Source: Rhyacichthys aspro
Taxonomy: Eukaryota; Chordata; Actinopteri; Gobiiformes; Rhyacichthyidae
Reading direction: 5' to 3'
Assembly: GCA_036850595.1 (NCBI GenBank)
Contig: CM072162.1
Span: 18,343,758 to 18,407,757 of the forward strand
Length of the DNA stretch: 64,000 nucleotides
This document shows, one piece after another, positions 11,759 to 25,469 of this stretch; within the stretch, counting starts at the first letter, position 1, and each line of letters starts with the position of its first letter. The notes beneath the pieces were generated by a model that was not told the origin of the DNA, searched no databases, and was given only the letters and a program-made list of their open reading frames with translations. The translations under genes and the position numbers were made by a program.

Positions 11759-14700
11759 GTAAGAAAAGACAAAAACATATTACAGTTGTTATAATAGTAG
11801 CCTGCGTTTTACAGTCTTTTCTGTTTTTAAAGGAAAAACACTGTAATTATTCTTGGTCAGCTGATGCTCATGTGCGCTCGCTTCAATTATTACCAGACAA
11901 CACTTTAATGCTCTCAGCTGGGGGTAGGAAACAGGATAGTGTCATAAATCAAGGTTCACTGCGGGACCGGAGGACCTTGAGATGTGTATGTGCGCGTCCA
12001 CGGTGCGCGTGTGCGTGGAGTCTGCAGGGGGTTATCCTCAATCATTAACCACTAAGAAATAGGAAAAGGGAACATTGTGAGAGCGTTTTACTGCAGGATG
12101 TATGTGTGTGATGCAGTGAATTCACCAGAGGCTAAGGTTTTCCGTGACAGACTTTTTCCACCTAACACTTTTCAGGACGCACTGGGATTAAGGAGCTGTG
12201 AGCTCAGTGTAGAGTGGAAAGAGTTGTGCACAAAGACATTGAGAGTAAAGTCATAGCAAAACAGAATAATGTGTTAAATGGAAAATACAATTCATCCAAA
12301 TAAAATATAATAAAGAGAAGACCACCTTTGCATCACTAGAAAAAGCTTAAATACAAGTTCAATGTTGTGAGATTATTACTTCATGTGTAAGATTTGTAGA
12401 TAAACCTGTAAGTCCGTCTTCTGTAGAGCCACTGTAACGTAACAGTAAAGGTTGTGCCTGAGCTGCAGAGCAAACAGTCCTTGGTCCCAACCCCCAGGCT
12501 TTGCTCCTGCGGCCGTTTACACAATGGCCAGGCCCTCGCTGTGGGGGAGAAATGAGTTACCCACCACTGCCTCTCCCGAACTCCTCGTGTCCTGCTGGGG
12601 TTAATCATCAGCCACAGCTGGGACGGCTTTGTTTTTCAGATGGCTATACATTAAAGCATTATTTAAATAGGGCCCAATAAAAAGTTGCTAATATACATTT
12701 TCATTGAACTATGGCTTCCTGCTGCATGAAAAAAGGCACGTTTATAGGGTTTCACTAAAATGGTCTTCATTGTGTTGCAGTCTCGCCTTCGCAAACAGGA
12801 TGTTGGTCTGAAGACTCACTTGCAGCAGCTGGACCAGCAGATTAACGAACTAAAGCTGGACGTGAACAAGGCTTCCACAGATCAGCTGGAGACTGACAGT
12901 CGGCCAAGTTCAGGTTTGAGCCACACATATTTACTTAATCATGAGCAATGAATCATATCCAGCCAACCATCACATTATGACTGCTTATCTCATCTAATCA
13001 ATCATCTTCATATTCTCTGCAGGTTTCTACGAGCTCAGCGATGGCGGCTCTGGGTCCCTGTCCAACTCATGCACATCAGTGTATAGTGCATGTCTGTCGT
13101 CATCCCAAACAAGCCTGCTCATTCCACCAATGAGTCCGGCTAATTCTCATGTTGAGCCCCCAGCTCAGGCTGAAGTGAGCCGCCGGTGCTCTGCTGATGA
13201 GAGCACCACCCAAACCAGCGCACCACCACGGGCCAAAGGTCTCCATCTGGGGAGCAGCCGGATTCGTGCGAGCACTAATGGCACCGAGAAGGCTCGGCCA
13301 AGACCTGTGTCAACAGGTAACCAACCTTTTATCCCTTTTGTAAGCTTTGGGTGGCAATGTAAACCCTGCAATTGTTGTTGCTAAGGAACTCAGCATTTAT
13401 TTTGATGCATGATTACATACCATTGTCATGATGCAACGAGTATTAAATATCTATATGTTTTGCCTGTGTGTTTAGGTGATCTCGACAGGATGATGGCTCA
13501 AATACACAACTACAACAAACCTGTGGATTCAAACAAACCTCCTCTGGTGCCTAACCCACAGACATCTACTGTAGACCTCAAGTTTCACAGCAACCTAGTG
13601 TCTCGCTCTGGGGCCGAAGTGTACCACTACCCAAGCCCTCTGCATGCAGTGGCTCTCCAGAGTCCTATCTTCTCCCATGGTGGTGACCCAGCCACACTTG
13701 GACTTTTGGAGGGTCAGAGGCCCCCAGTCAATGGTACCAACTCCCTTCAAAGAGCTCCAGCGAGTTATGAGACCAAGACCGTGGGTTACATTGATACAAT
13801 CCTTCAGCGCAGCTTCAGCAAACTCCACTTTGAATCAGGCACAGACACTCTGCAATCACGAACCGCACACAGGAAGCCCTCTGAAGTTGTAATGGTATTT
13901 CCTGAAGTGCCTCAGAAAGAGGTGTCAGCTCTACCCCCATTCCCAGCTCAGACCACAAACGTAGTCCCACAAGATAACGACCAAAAGAGGCACTGCATGA
14001 CACTCTACTCCAGTCAGGAGGCAGCTGATAACACAAACCACAAACAGTTGCTAAGGGCCCAGGAGGTTTCACACCGCTTGTCCTTCCCAGCTGACACCAG
14101 AGAGTACAGCTCTGATGAGGTCACCACCTCCACCCTGAAGAAGAACAACAAAACCTCAGGAGAGTACTCAAGTCTGGCAAGAAGCCATTCAGACTACAGA
14201 AGCAGTGACAACACAGAATCAAGGCAGCTTGAAAGAAAGGGGCATAAGCAAAGGGCAGTGGTGTCACACAGCTCCAGCACAGAGGAGGGTCTGAGCTTTG
14301 AGGGCCACGTCCCTCACAGTACGTCCCCACAGTTTGTCCATGCCAGATTTGTTCCTGCTGGTTCCCAGAGAGTCAAGGTGAGACAGGCCGACCGTAAAAC
14401 AAAAGCTGTAAAGCTGAGAAAGAAGAATGCTGAGAAGCCTCGAGCACAGAAACATCATGGCTACTCGTCAGGTGAAAAATCCAAAGAGTCCAGCAGCGGG
14501 TCAAAGGCCGAGCAGAAGAGGTCAGTGAAGGGAAAAGCTGTCCAGAAATCACCCATTTATCTTTCTGATGAACGCAGGCATGGCTCAGGTTCAGACTCTA
14601 GCCACTGCAGCCCAGGATTTATGTACACCCAGAAAGTCCACCCTAAACCCCAGCCCAATCCCACTGTCAGCAAGTCGAGCAAAAACCGCAAACTGCAGCC

Positions 14701-15349
14701 TGTTGAGTATGATGTCGATCCGAGAAAGAAGAGACAAGGAGCAGCTAAGTGGCCGGCTGATATAGACGTGTTCCAGGCCCCAGCTTCTTATCGTCAGAGG
14801 TCAAGGGAGCCCCAGGCCCCTGAGATGCACATGGTCCGCAGTATGAGCGCAAGATCAGGCCAGTGGATGAGACCTCCACACCACTTCCCATCCTCCATGT
14901 CTTCAAATTCCTTCCACCAGAACCTCAACGCAAGATACCCTCCTGCCCCCTTTCACGTGTCCAGCCTCTACCCGCCCCGATGTGAGTCTGAGTATTCGGC
15001 CGAGTGCGCCTCCCTCTTCCACTCCACTATTGCTGGAAGCAGTGATGGAGAAATGAGTGACAACACCACAAACCGCTTTGGAGATAGCGAGTCCAGCCAG
15101 AGCTACCAGTCCTTTTCAGACTCTGACAGCAGCCTTTCTCTGGACGAGGAGGACCTGCTGGACCTCCATGAGGATGAGGGAGGTCTGGTTTGGGCCAATG
15201 CCTCACTGGGACCCACTGCTGCTGGGAGACCCCTCCAGCAGCCCCCACGTCCTGCACCTTCAGCCTGTCGCATTAAAGCGTCCCGAGCCTTAAAGAAGAA
15301 GATTCGTAGGTTTCAGCCTGCTTCCCTGAAGGTCATGACCCTGGTGTAA
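11483..15349 (+). CDS. dact2: Dapper/DACT family Wnt modulator, whole gene (4 coding exons)
   Basis: The spliced CDS is 11483-11758, 12781-12913, 13023-13316 and 13476-15349, giving 858 aa. Family marks in order: a short Leu-rich N-terminus (LHAALAGLQELHLLRDRQSE); a leucine-zipper coiled coil about residues 76-125; the SRPSSGFYELSDGGSGSLSN block (132 onward); RPVSTGDLDR (about 231-239); YHYPSPLHAVALQSP (about 284-298); a Ser/Lys-rich middle with a basic cluster (about 540-590) that may act as a nuclear signal; NTTNRFGDSESS and an acidic run before the end; and a basic tail finishing KVMTLV, the Dapper PDZ-binding motif. DACT proteins are cytoplasmic/nuclear scaffolds that bind Dishevelled and modulate Wnt and TGF-beta/Nodal signalling. 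The RPVSTGDLDR, VGLKTHLQQLD and C-terminal matches favour DACT2 over DACT1/3; a DACT2-related fish paralogue (dact4) is the main alternative. Confidence 0.88.
12781..12913 (+). CDS. dact2: dact2 coding exon 2 (leucine zipper)
   Basis: Acceptor TTGTGTTGCAG at 12770-12780; donor CAG|GTTTGAG at 12914. Encodes residues 93-136 (SRLRKQDVGLKTHLQQLD through ETDSRPSS) plus the first base of Gly137. Continues the coiled coil used by DACT proteins for self-association. Confidence 0.92.
13023..13316 (+). CDS. dact2: dact2 coding exon 3
   Basis: Acceptor TTCTCTGCAG ends at 13022; donor ACAG|GTAACC. Phase 1 in and out. Encodes the diagnostic GFYELSDGGSGSLSNSCTSV block, then a Ser/Pro/Arg-rich stretch ending in RPRPVSTG. 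The intron after it is only 159 bp. Confidence 0.92.
13476..15349 (+). CDS. dact2: dact2 terminal coding exon 4
   Basis: Acceptor GTGTGTTTAG ends at 13475. Joined in phase 1, it continues as GDLDRMMAQIHNYNKPVDS and stays open for 623 codons to TAA at 15347-15349. Most of the protein is here, as is usual for Dapper genes: VSRSGAEVYHYPSPLHAVAL, long Ser-rich low-complexity stretches, SAECASLFHSTIAGSSDGEM, NTTNRFGD, the acidic DEEDLLDLHEDEGG, and the tail RALKKKIRRFQPASLKVMTL followed by V. Upstream in-frame codons 13409-13475 belong to the intron. Confidence 0.95.
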
Positions 15350-15775
15350 CTTAGCTCCTCCAGGTGAAATAAGCACTGTTGGGACAACACACACAGCTGT
15401 GGGACATACTTTGGACAGATATCACCTGGTTTTCAGGAGAGCCTTAAATATCTCTGAGAAACAGTGGTTAAACTGGACTCTATCTGTGCACTGACTATTT
15501 ACTGAATATGTTAATAGGATTTGAATTGAAACTGTACTAAAACAGCACATTGTATAAAAGCATGTATATCCCAATTATTGTTACACTTAATGTGTAAATA
15601 TTTATGATGCTAAATCACTTTTGGTTGCATTTGACAATTTCATTTTCTTGTTTTATAATGATCAGTACTTGTTTTACATGTTTTTATTTGGAAAATGATG
15701 TTTATTTCTTGATTTTTCCTCACTGATTATAACAATCTTTTACATCAAAATAAAACCCATTTTAATACACAGAAA
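15350..15775 (+). other. dact2 3' UTR
   Basis: AT-rich sequence follows the stop codon without splice signals. The AATAAA at 15749-15754 is the first canonical poly(A) signal and lies about 400 nt past the stop, so cleavage is expected around 15765-15780. The exact end is inferred. Confidence 0.65.
15749..15754 (+). terminator. Poly(A) signal of dact2
   Basis: Canonical AATAAA embedded in CATCAAAATAAAACCC, about 400 nt downstream of the dact2 stop codon. Confidence 0.7.
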
Positions 15776-18700
15776 GATGGCTTCCTGAGTTTTATGTATA
15801 AGCTTTGTTCATAAAGGAAACGCTAATTAAACTGGCTATTATCCCAAGTCAATCTGAGGTATTAGTAGCTAAATTGCACTACACTCCAGAGACTTGCTTT
15901 GAAAACCCCCAATTCTCAAAAATGTCTGAGTGAGGCAAAACAGTTTAACTCTAATAGCTATAACGACTCCTTATCTAGTTTCCTGAGTTGTTAGTTACGT
16001 CTTCAATAATCAACCTAGACAGTAATGTTTAATTAGAGGGTGAAGCTTATCAGCACTCAGACATTTAAATCTAAGTAAACAACCTAGTACTAAAACTCAC
16101 AGTCACACTCTGGTAATTTCACACAGACATTAAGACGAAGCCCAGGGACACTCAGGTTTCACAGAGCAGACCTGAAGTTTTAAAACAGTTGGTGTTTAAG
16201 GCACGAGACACGTGGGATTTACGGGAAATGACAGATGATAAGAGGCTCCTTATTTCAGGGCTGTCATGGGGAGATTAGACAGTGGGCAGCTGCACAGAGT
16301 TGCCAAATAATCTCATTTCCAGAATCTGCCTTGGTATCTTTCCATTAAAATTCTTTCAAAGACGGGGTGAAGAAAAGGACAGTCGTGAAGGTAACTAGTT
16401 CAGGGAGTGACCATAATAATGTTCCTCCCATCAGGCAGCAAATGTGACCGCAAAGTTCCCAACTAAGAAGCTTATCGGGCTGACAAACATTTTCAGCATT
16501 TCATCAAATTTTGCTTTGATGTTCCCTGCAGATCGAGTCATTACGGAGACACTTATTTTTAAGACTCATGAATCATTTATGCCTCAGGACTCTCAGCTTA
16601 AATGTTTAAAAGAGTAGAGTGCACAATTCTTTGAATATCAGCGCTCACTAAAGGGCATATGTTAATTCAGTTGCATTTTCTTCGTACTTATCACACACAG
16701 AAAGGGCAAAAGGGCACAGACCCAAAGAACATCAAACATGAAAGTTATACGAGTTGAACAAGTGGCAACAAATGAATCAAGCTTTGAGTATTTGTACAAC
16801 CAGCTGACCTCTGTCCTCTTGGTTCGAGCGGTCACTGGGATTAGAGCTGCTGTTTTAAATCTTGCTCAAAGAGGGCACAACATGCATTGGACTTGGTCTT
16901 TGAAGTCCAGACCATGTCGGCTTGACCTTGTGCGCCTGCTGACCTCTCCAGCTGTATTACCAGCTCATCTCGCTACAATAGAAGGGGTTGTGGGCCTTTT
17001 TGTATACCCGCCATTGTTGTTGGCCTTGTCTCTTTTGTGTCCCAACATTATCTGTCCCCCTTTTCAAAATCCTTGAGAGACTGATGCAAATTTCATCTCG
17101 TTTAAGTTAATTTGACAAGGGAGCAAAACTCGTGGGATGAAACTGAAAGAGGTAACCTGTGCAGCTGGTGTACAGGTGGGACATTTTATGGGGTGTGACC
17201 TCCACCCCACTGTACGCTGGGATCCCCGTGGGCGCCTGTTAACTTGAGGACTACAGATGTCATGGGGGATCTCATTACATTGTGCTTTGGCTTTGACATA
17301 ATATACATGAGAACACATGGACAAGCCATCATGTTTAATCAAGATCAGACTTTTAAAGCTGACAACACACCTGTGAGAGCTGGGTGGAGTAGTGAAACAT
17401 GCTGATGAGGAAGCAAACAAAGTCATGGAAACTGTTACTGGAGTATTATACAGAAAGATGTCTCAGGGTTTAATTTGATTTATTGCATAAATAAGAAGCA
17501 AACGAATCACGTGAATATGTTTCACAAATAAATTCACACTAAGCCTCATTACAGAAGCATGTGGGCAAGGTGTGACTAACCAAAAGTGCTCAAAATAAAC
17601 TGAGTCATCATTTATATATCTCCTCCCAAGTAAATGTTTTAGGAAATGTACTCCTAAAGATACACAACTCACAATGTGCATAGTCAAATGTGATTTAGTA
17701 CTTGCTCCTACAACTGCTGCTGTAAAACCCTTTATTTTTACAAAGATAAAGATCCTTGAATTCTGCAGAGTCATAAAATTATAATGATGCCTCTGAGCTA
17801 CACCTAAAGTGTTTGTATTTTAGGATTGTTGACTTTGCAGGCTTTAAAACTGCAGCAGGACATGCTCGTCAGTGTCCAGTAAGATAAAAATAGACAGAAG
17901 GAAGTGGCATGCTAACTGTACTCTCAGCAGTGGGACAGTAAACTCAGAGGTAATGCAGGGAACACATGTGCCTGAGCTGCTTGGGACAGTGATCTTATTA
18001 CACACCAGGCCACTATAGGCTCGAATGGGACCAACCAAAACTCATGAGCGCTGCGTTAGTTTAACAATATAGTGACAATGTGACATGAGTAGGACCAGTG
18101 AAAGAAGTGGGCAGCCAGCAGAGAGAGGAGCTAAGAACAACAAAGGCCGTGCCTCAGACAGGTGCTAATTAAACTTTGACTTGGCTCCCATTAGGTCACT
18201 GTTGGAGGAGGGGTTCCCTTACGTGTGCATGAGGTAATCCCAAAACCCAACACAGAGCAGCCCAGCCCAGTCTGTCTCCACAAAAAAAGAAAATAATACC
18301 CCCTCGAGCTGTCTGGGACCTCCACTTTAGATCACTGCTGATACTGACATTTTATACTTTTATACTAATGCTAATCATGCAGTAGGTCAAATATTATGCA
18401 TTGTACTGCTGCAGAAAAGTGACATGCAATTGGACAAAATAAATGAAAATTGTATACTATTTACTATTAATACACTGGCATAAATAAAAACACAATGGAT
18501 TCAGGGCATTCACATTGTGACGTCTTAATTTATATAGGAAGATACAAAAGACATATCATTGTGCATTGATTATGGGGAGAAAACTGTTCTTAATTCAATT
18601 AATAATTTGATTTTCCTGTCCTGGAGGAGTAAATATTGGAGGTGTCATGTTGAGAACAGAATGAGACAAAACAAATTTCACTTTGCTTTGACTCACGAAA

Positions 18701-20905
18701 AAATAATTTGCTGGTTCCTCGAGCAAATGGGATTTTGATCAAAATGTATTTTAATAGTGCCTTTCAAGCAACTTTGCGTTGGATATAATTATCACTGCAT
18801 TTAGCTCAGAGTCTCTGGAACTTACTGTCGAATCAATGTAGATGACTATCTTTTATTTTATCTTGCAAAGGGCCCCAGGTCTTGTTTGACACACCTGCTC
18901 TGGAGGCTGTTATACAAAACATCTTAGGTGGTGTTAGTTTTGCTAATGGCTGCATCTCTATGTGTTTGACTCTGCTTTATGGGATATATAATAGATAGGA
19001 CACTGGGATACTTCCTGTTTTTTAGATTAAAAGCAGAGGAAGTTCATGCAGTGCTTTAAAATCAATAAGACTTAAAGAGACACTGGCTCAGGGCTTTCCT
19101 TTTGCTACTGATGCAGCTCAGACTAATGCACTTAATGGAAAAAAAAACTTTTACTTGCAGACAGTTTACTTCAAATCCTTCTGGGAAAAGTGTATTTGAT
19201 TTACTTTGTCTGCAGCAACAATGCAGTGCAGCCTTATATGTAGAGGCACCACAGAGATTCACCCAGCTCCTCTGCTGCCTTCAGGGGGGATGGGCCCTTC
19301 TGAGCGGGGTGGCTTTTGTCCCTTTGCTTACTGTACATATGAATGGCGCTGGACAGGAATGTCAACCTCATGAATGTCAATAGTCAGGGCTTGAGTTAAG
19401 GAGCTAGAAGGACTAGTTGGATAAAAGCGGACAATGGACATGAAGAGATGACAAGATAGAAAGTTATGTGAGACTGAAGGGAGAATTCATAAACAACAAA
19501 AAAAAATGTGTTAAAAAGCCCAAATGAGATTCTTATTCCAGTCATGTCGAGGCTTAACTAGCCCTTCCTCGACCACCACCTGCTCCTCTTTAAGCACATC
19601 CTGTCATTTAATACCTAATCCCTTCATTCACTCCGTTGTGTTTACTAACCATTGTCTGTGCTCCCTTCAAGCTGTGGTCAAGAGGTGGTTCAAAAGTTCG
19701 CAGTGTATGGAGAGCACGCACTCACAGTTACAGAGGGCATTGTGAGTGCACTCGCTCCTGCCAAGCAATTGTCTGAGCCGGAGAAGTCCGTGCAAGAGAA
19801 GAAAAGTCTTTGAGGACGACTTCAGATACTTGCTTTGATGCTAAACCACACAATGTTTTCAGACCGATCTTTAGAGGAAAGGATGATTATGACATAAACT
19901 CAATGGGTGTGATGCACTAAATAGAAAGTTTGGGCTTTTTCATTGAGGTCATATGAGGTGCCTATTGATGGTTAATATGTTACCTACTGTTGATATTCAG
20001 CCTCAGGTTGGAGAAGTCATGAGACACGACAGAGGCCTGCAGCTCATCATGTGGTGCTGTAAATGTGGCCTGTGAAAAACACATTTACTGTGAAATTTGG
20101 GCTAAAGGAATTCTCCTGAAAAAGTTATCCAGGTTTTCCTCTAAAATGTGATTTTATTACACTTTACAAATTCAGCAGGATTATGTTGAGATCTTGAGGA
20201 AGTACACTCATGATGGCACTGGCTTGAGAATATAGTGGGTATGGATTTAATGATGATAGAGAAACAAGAAGAGAAAAATAACCTAGACACAAGAAGCACC
20301 TCTTTGGAGCTTTCGACTAAACTATAGAGCAGCTTTTAGTAGATTATAACAGTACTTTGCTGATAGACTGCTCTGTGTTTTGGACTGTTTCAAATTCAGG
20401 TCCGGGTTACAGTAAGTCCCTATGCAATTACTTACGTTTCCTTCTCCAAACTGCATTAGGTGTGCACTGATCACAATCTATTGAAGGAAAAATATCTACT
20501 CTTTGTAAATATATCATAATATGTATCAAAAAATAACATTTTCTCTACAAATGCTTTTCATTTTCAACACATAAATTACAGGATTCTACAAAATGGATTA
20601 GACAAATACAGAACTGTAATCAAAAAAGCTGCTAGATCTCTGTTTATATGTAGATGCTACTTGTGCTTAAACTATGTTAAAAAAAAACAAAAAAAACAGT
20701 CTAATCAAATCTTTTGTACATGGCTAAGCAAAAATAATTGCTCTGCAGTATCTGTGCAACTTACATGAATCTTGGCTGGGACTGTAATTTTCAAAAGGAG
20801 ACATGAGCTCATGAGGAGGAACAGCGACAAGTGCATTTGTCTGGAAGTGAACGTTAGAGATGAATGCATGCCATTTCCCCTTTTATCAGCCCCTGTGTCT
20901 CTGTG

Positions 20906-20940
20906 AGGACGTCCTGGCTGTTTTATGAGCAGGACGTCCT
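20906..20940. repeat. Paired palindromes AGGACGTCCT
   Basis: The self-complementary 10-mer AGGACGTCCT occurs at 20906-20915 and again at 20931-20940, exactly 25 bp apart. Because each is palindromic the pair also forms an inverted repeat (11-bp arms counting the flanking G/C). The surrounding DNA is not obviously repetitive. Confidence 0.9.
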
Positions 20941-23900
20941 GTGTCAGCGCAGAGGACTGTCTCTCCTTTGTCAGGCCTAAGGCTCTAAATGGCTAAATTG
21001 AACTGGTTACATACCCTCAGAGAGCTGTAAGTATCTGGCTTTATCTTTTTCTCCTCCAGAGCTGGCTCACCCACCAAGCCATCAATTCTCATTATGAACA
21101 AAAACAAGCCCCGACTCTTCTGAAGTGGTGTGTTTGAGCTCTGGAGGGGACATCAAAAGAGTAACGAGAGTGACAGCTGGTCCTCCTCTTGGCCGGGCCC
21201 CCTGATAAGATCAGAGTGACAGGAGAACATGGGGGCCAACAGGTACCTCCCTCCGGCCTCTGCGCCCTCCTCGCTGCTCCATATGGCCACTAACAAGGCC
21301 TCACCTCACAACATGGCACCTCCTCTGACCCCTCTGGATGTATTCACACTCCCCATTACTTATGGGCTTAACATCACTGTCCTAATGATCCCTTATTAGT
21401 CGAATGTGATTTATTCGAGCCACACCTATTAATGTCTGACATGTACTACAGGTGAGCTGACAGAGCTGTGTGTGAATAATAAATGATCCCACTTCCATCA
21501 GCCACAGAGCACAAAATAATATGTAAGGCATTTCAGACCTGGCATTTGAATCTGTCTTCTAGTTATCTGGACAAATGTGGTCAGATCAGCTTTTTATATT
21601 CACCCGAATGCCCAGGATACAGTCAGGACACATTTAGCATGTTCACACCTTGCATTAAGCCTGTCCAGGTGGAAGGCTTATAGTGAATAAAGAACAATAA
21701 AAAAGCAATTTCAACCATGGTCTAATTAGAAAGTAGCACTGTATAACCTGAAGTGTCCCACTAGCCAAGTACCTTATCTTTTTTACAGCATGAAGCTTGT
21801 CACTTTAAAAAGTATCTGCTGGGACAATACTGGGACATTACCTCAAAGATTGCCAACTCTTTAGAGATTACCTGGGCTAAACAAGCTTCTTGTAGCCTAT
21901 ACTACAATAAACACCTTTGCCATCAAAAGAAGTTATATTTGCAGTTTGCAAGGTTAATGCTTGTGTGGACGCAGGCTTGAGAACCGGCCAATGCAAAAGA
22001 AGCGGTGCAAAAGCTGTTATGTAAAGAGAAAAACCTATAAAAACTATCCTGAACAAATGAAAGTGTGTGCTACATACAGACGTGTTCCAGTAGATTATTT
22101 TTACAGCTTTATTGTGGTGATCCATGACTTTTGTACAGGTGGTAAAATACTGCTTTAGTGCTCACACAATGTACAGTAAACAGGTCCATGGAGCGTACTT
22201 CTCAGTCATGAAATACTTTGTTCACAGATGGTACACTGGAGGGAAGGATTTTGTCTTTGTGTTTTTGTCTCCTTCTCCTCCTCTGCTGCGCTTCACAATA
22301 CACTGACTGTGGCCTGTCTCCTCTTCACGATGCCATAAACCCGTTGGAAGTGTGCTCCTTCACTGTACGATCATGAGCTGCGACTTCCTGCAGCGTGAAA
22401 CCTAATGGACTCTAGTCTGACACCTCTAGAAAATATTTAGAGTGCTCTCACATCCATCGCATGTGTTTGGCCAACGGCGAGGCTCAGCTGGCTCCATGTA
22501 AAATATCAATATCCTATTAATTTTATGAGACACTTTGTTAAAACCTCTTGACCTTCTCTTTAATTTCCACCATGCTCCCTTTTAAACTATTAATTTAATT
22601 GCTTTTTTCCATTTTATGAGGAGTTGTGCTTGTGGAAAAAGCTAATTCACAGTGGGTTTAGCACAAGACAAAAACACTGAGGTTGTTTTCCAGAGCATAG
22701 GATAGTGTCCAATTAAATCAGCTTGAGCTGGGGGGAAATTGCTTGTTATGGGGGAAACTGCAGCATATCCTTGGGGTCAGTGTCTTGCAGTTTGGTTTGT
22801 TTGTCTGCGTCTCCCAGGGATAGTTAGTGGTTAGTTTGCTCTCCACATCTGAGACAGGTCCCAGCTCGCAGGTGCTCGGGGGGAGATCCAGCTCTGAAAA
22901 TTTGTTAAAGATAATACAGTCTTTTTTCTTAACACGGCATGAGTCATAATCTTAATACAATATTGACTTTCTTATCTGGTTTGTGTATGTTTTAAAGTAA
23001 GAAGCAAACAACCCACAGCAGACAATGTACTTTTGGCTGGCTCCAGTGACGCAGACTGGGACGCCTCGAGGTCCTGTTTCGGGACTGATTCGAAGAGGCC
23101 AGCCCCTCTGTCAGTGCACAGGGCAAAGGTCACGCAGGGAACAGACACATCCTTCATGAAGACTTAAGGAAATACGGTGATGACTGACAACCTCAGACAG
23201 CTGCTACTTATAAACTGCCAATAAATCTTACTGTGTTAATTGGCAAGACAATAATATATATGTCACCTTAATATAATTACACAAAATATTACATTTGATT
23301 CACATTTATTAGTTTCTTAATTGATGCCATATTTTGTTGGGTTGTCTGTAGTTGTGTTGTCTCCAGTTTCTCCTTTTTTCCTCTTTGTTGTGTCGAGAGT
23401 TTCACTTCCTCTCTTCTGAATGATGGGAGGTCAGTTATTTCAGGCCCCTTCATTTTATTCTTGATCACATTTATTTTTTTACTTTTCAAGTGGGCACTAT
23501 TTCATTACTGTATGTCTAGATTAGTATTGTATTGCCTACAAAATAAATCCTTTATCTTTATTGCTACACAAATACACTGTACATATAGCATTTGCTGTGG
23601 TTTAAATGTTATCAACAAAACATATGCATTTGTTTACTACTTTTTTGAGGAGGTAAATATTATAATGGAGTAATTCACATAAATTAGTCAGAACACTTAC
23701 TCCTGGTCTGTTGTACCTGCATCTTTAACCGTCATAATGAGCTCAAATCAACTGACCAGTGCATATTTAGTCTTCATATCTCAATTTCAAAACATAGCGT
23801 AAAAACACAATTTCCTGCCCATCATTAAACACAATACAACAATAATGCATAGAGAAAAACATAACAGTAGGGCAAATTACACTTGAAGGTGCTAGACTTT

Positions 23901-25467
23901 TATCTAGCATACTGTAAACAACAGCTACACAAAATAACACTGTATTTTTATGTCAGAAATATATCATATGACACTTGAAAATTGGTCTTTTCAAAGCAAA
24001 AGAGGCCAAAAGTTGAAAATGTTGCATGGTTTTGTCATTTGTAAATGTTATCCTGATGAATGGCTCTTTGAAACGTGACACTGCCGGTGGAGGGCTGTCT
24101 GTAACCCTTTGTAATGGGGCATTAGGGAAAGTTAAGGGGGGCCACTATTACAGACAGAAAAATGGAGCCTGATGTGAGGTGAGGTAAGAGCTATTAAGAG
24201 GGGCTTTATCAGCGCGGGTGATGCAAAATGCAGATGTTTCATTAATTGCTGATTTTGAAGGCGCTGCACACTGCTTTTACAGTGACACCTGAAGGCAACA
24301 TATGGTCAGCTTCCTCTATCTGTTAGCACCACAGCTTCCTGGCATAAATATGTTAAAAGCGTGGCAACAAAACTTCCCTTTATGGCTCTAAGATAAACAT
24401 TAGCACCTGACAGTCAATGTGCTTGAAGATAAACTAAAGAGGGTTTTATGCTGATAAAGATGAAAGGGCCGTTAAAGTAAACAAATCAGGAGTGTCTCAT
24501 TACTTTTATAGTGAAGAAATGGAGCGATCTTTAAAATATGGGCCACAGCCGAGTCCCCAAAAGGCCAAGATGATGACATGAGGATGATATGTTTATATGG
24601 GCTGTGAGCTGAGGCGGTAAATCACCACGGGCCTGGAGTGTAAGGAGGGATGACAGTCTGAGGGGCCCCATGTGTTTTGGGAGAGAAGGGGGCTAGTTTC
24701 GGGGCAAATGCTGTCACTTTGAGAGAGGTTGACCTGGCAGGTTTGACCCCAGAGTTTCCTTTGAACAGAGCAGCCCACTGTGACACTCCGGGCTGGTTTA
24801 CTGAGGGATTTACACTTGAAGGACAAAGGATCTAGAAGGTCCCAGAAGGCAGACTGTAACGATGATCTTCTCTTTTCATGTGGTGTTTTGTATAAACACC
24901 ACAGTCAAGTAAATACAACTTTTCTGAACCAGAGAAGTATTATTGTTTGTGAACTCTTAACAAAGGCACAGAGAACTTGTCAAAATAAACTGTTTAAAAT
25001 CAACATACAACATGAAAAGGCCTTATATCCATTTATATCTGATCATCAGTCGATCAGCATGTCGTGCACTGTCCTCTTTGTTGTGTCGCCAATTAACTAG
25101 TGGCTACTAGTGGTACTGCAACAAAAATCGTTGGTGGCCCAAAAAGCTTTTAGAGCTCAGTGTAAAAAGCATCAGGCTAAACTGCAGGACAACTGTAAAA
25201 GAAAATAGTCATACACTGTGCTGTTTTGGGTTGTTGGTTGGATATCACACAGAAATGGGCAAAGCAGCGGTAAGCAAGCTTTATGGGTCACAAAACCTGG
25301 AAACAATCATGATATACTCTTTTAGTCTATAAGGCATGTCTCTTTTGGTCACATTTCATAATGATTGTCATGCAAGTAAACAAAATAGTGACATAACTTT
25401 GTATAGATACACTGATAAACCTGACAAGTTCACCTCAAAGGATTTAATAACTCTATTATTACCCATA

Positions 25468-25469
<2 letters not shown>

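Noticed and set aside
13595..15257. Several minus-strand and alternative-frame ORFs over dact2 exon 4
   Set aside because: Shadows of the real 623-codon reading frame in a GC-rich exon.
16738..17076. 112-codon + strand frame downstream of dact2
   Set aside because: No similarity recognised, lies past the dact2 poly(A) signal, and opposite and overlapping frames are also open.
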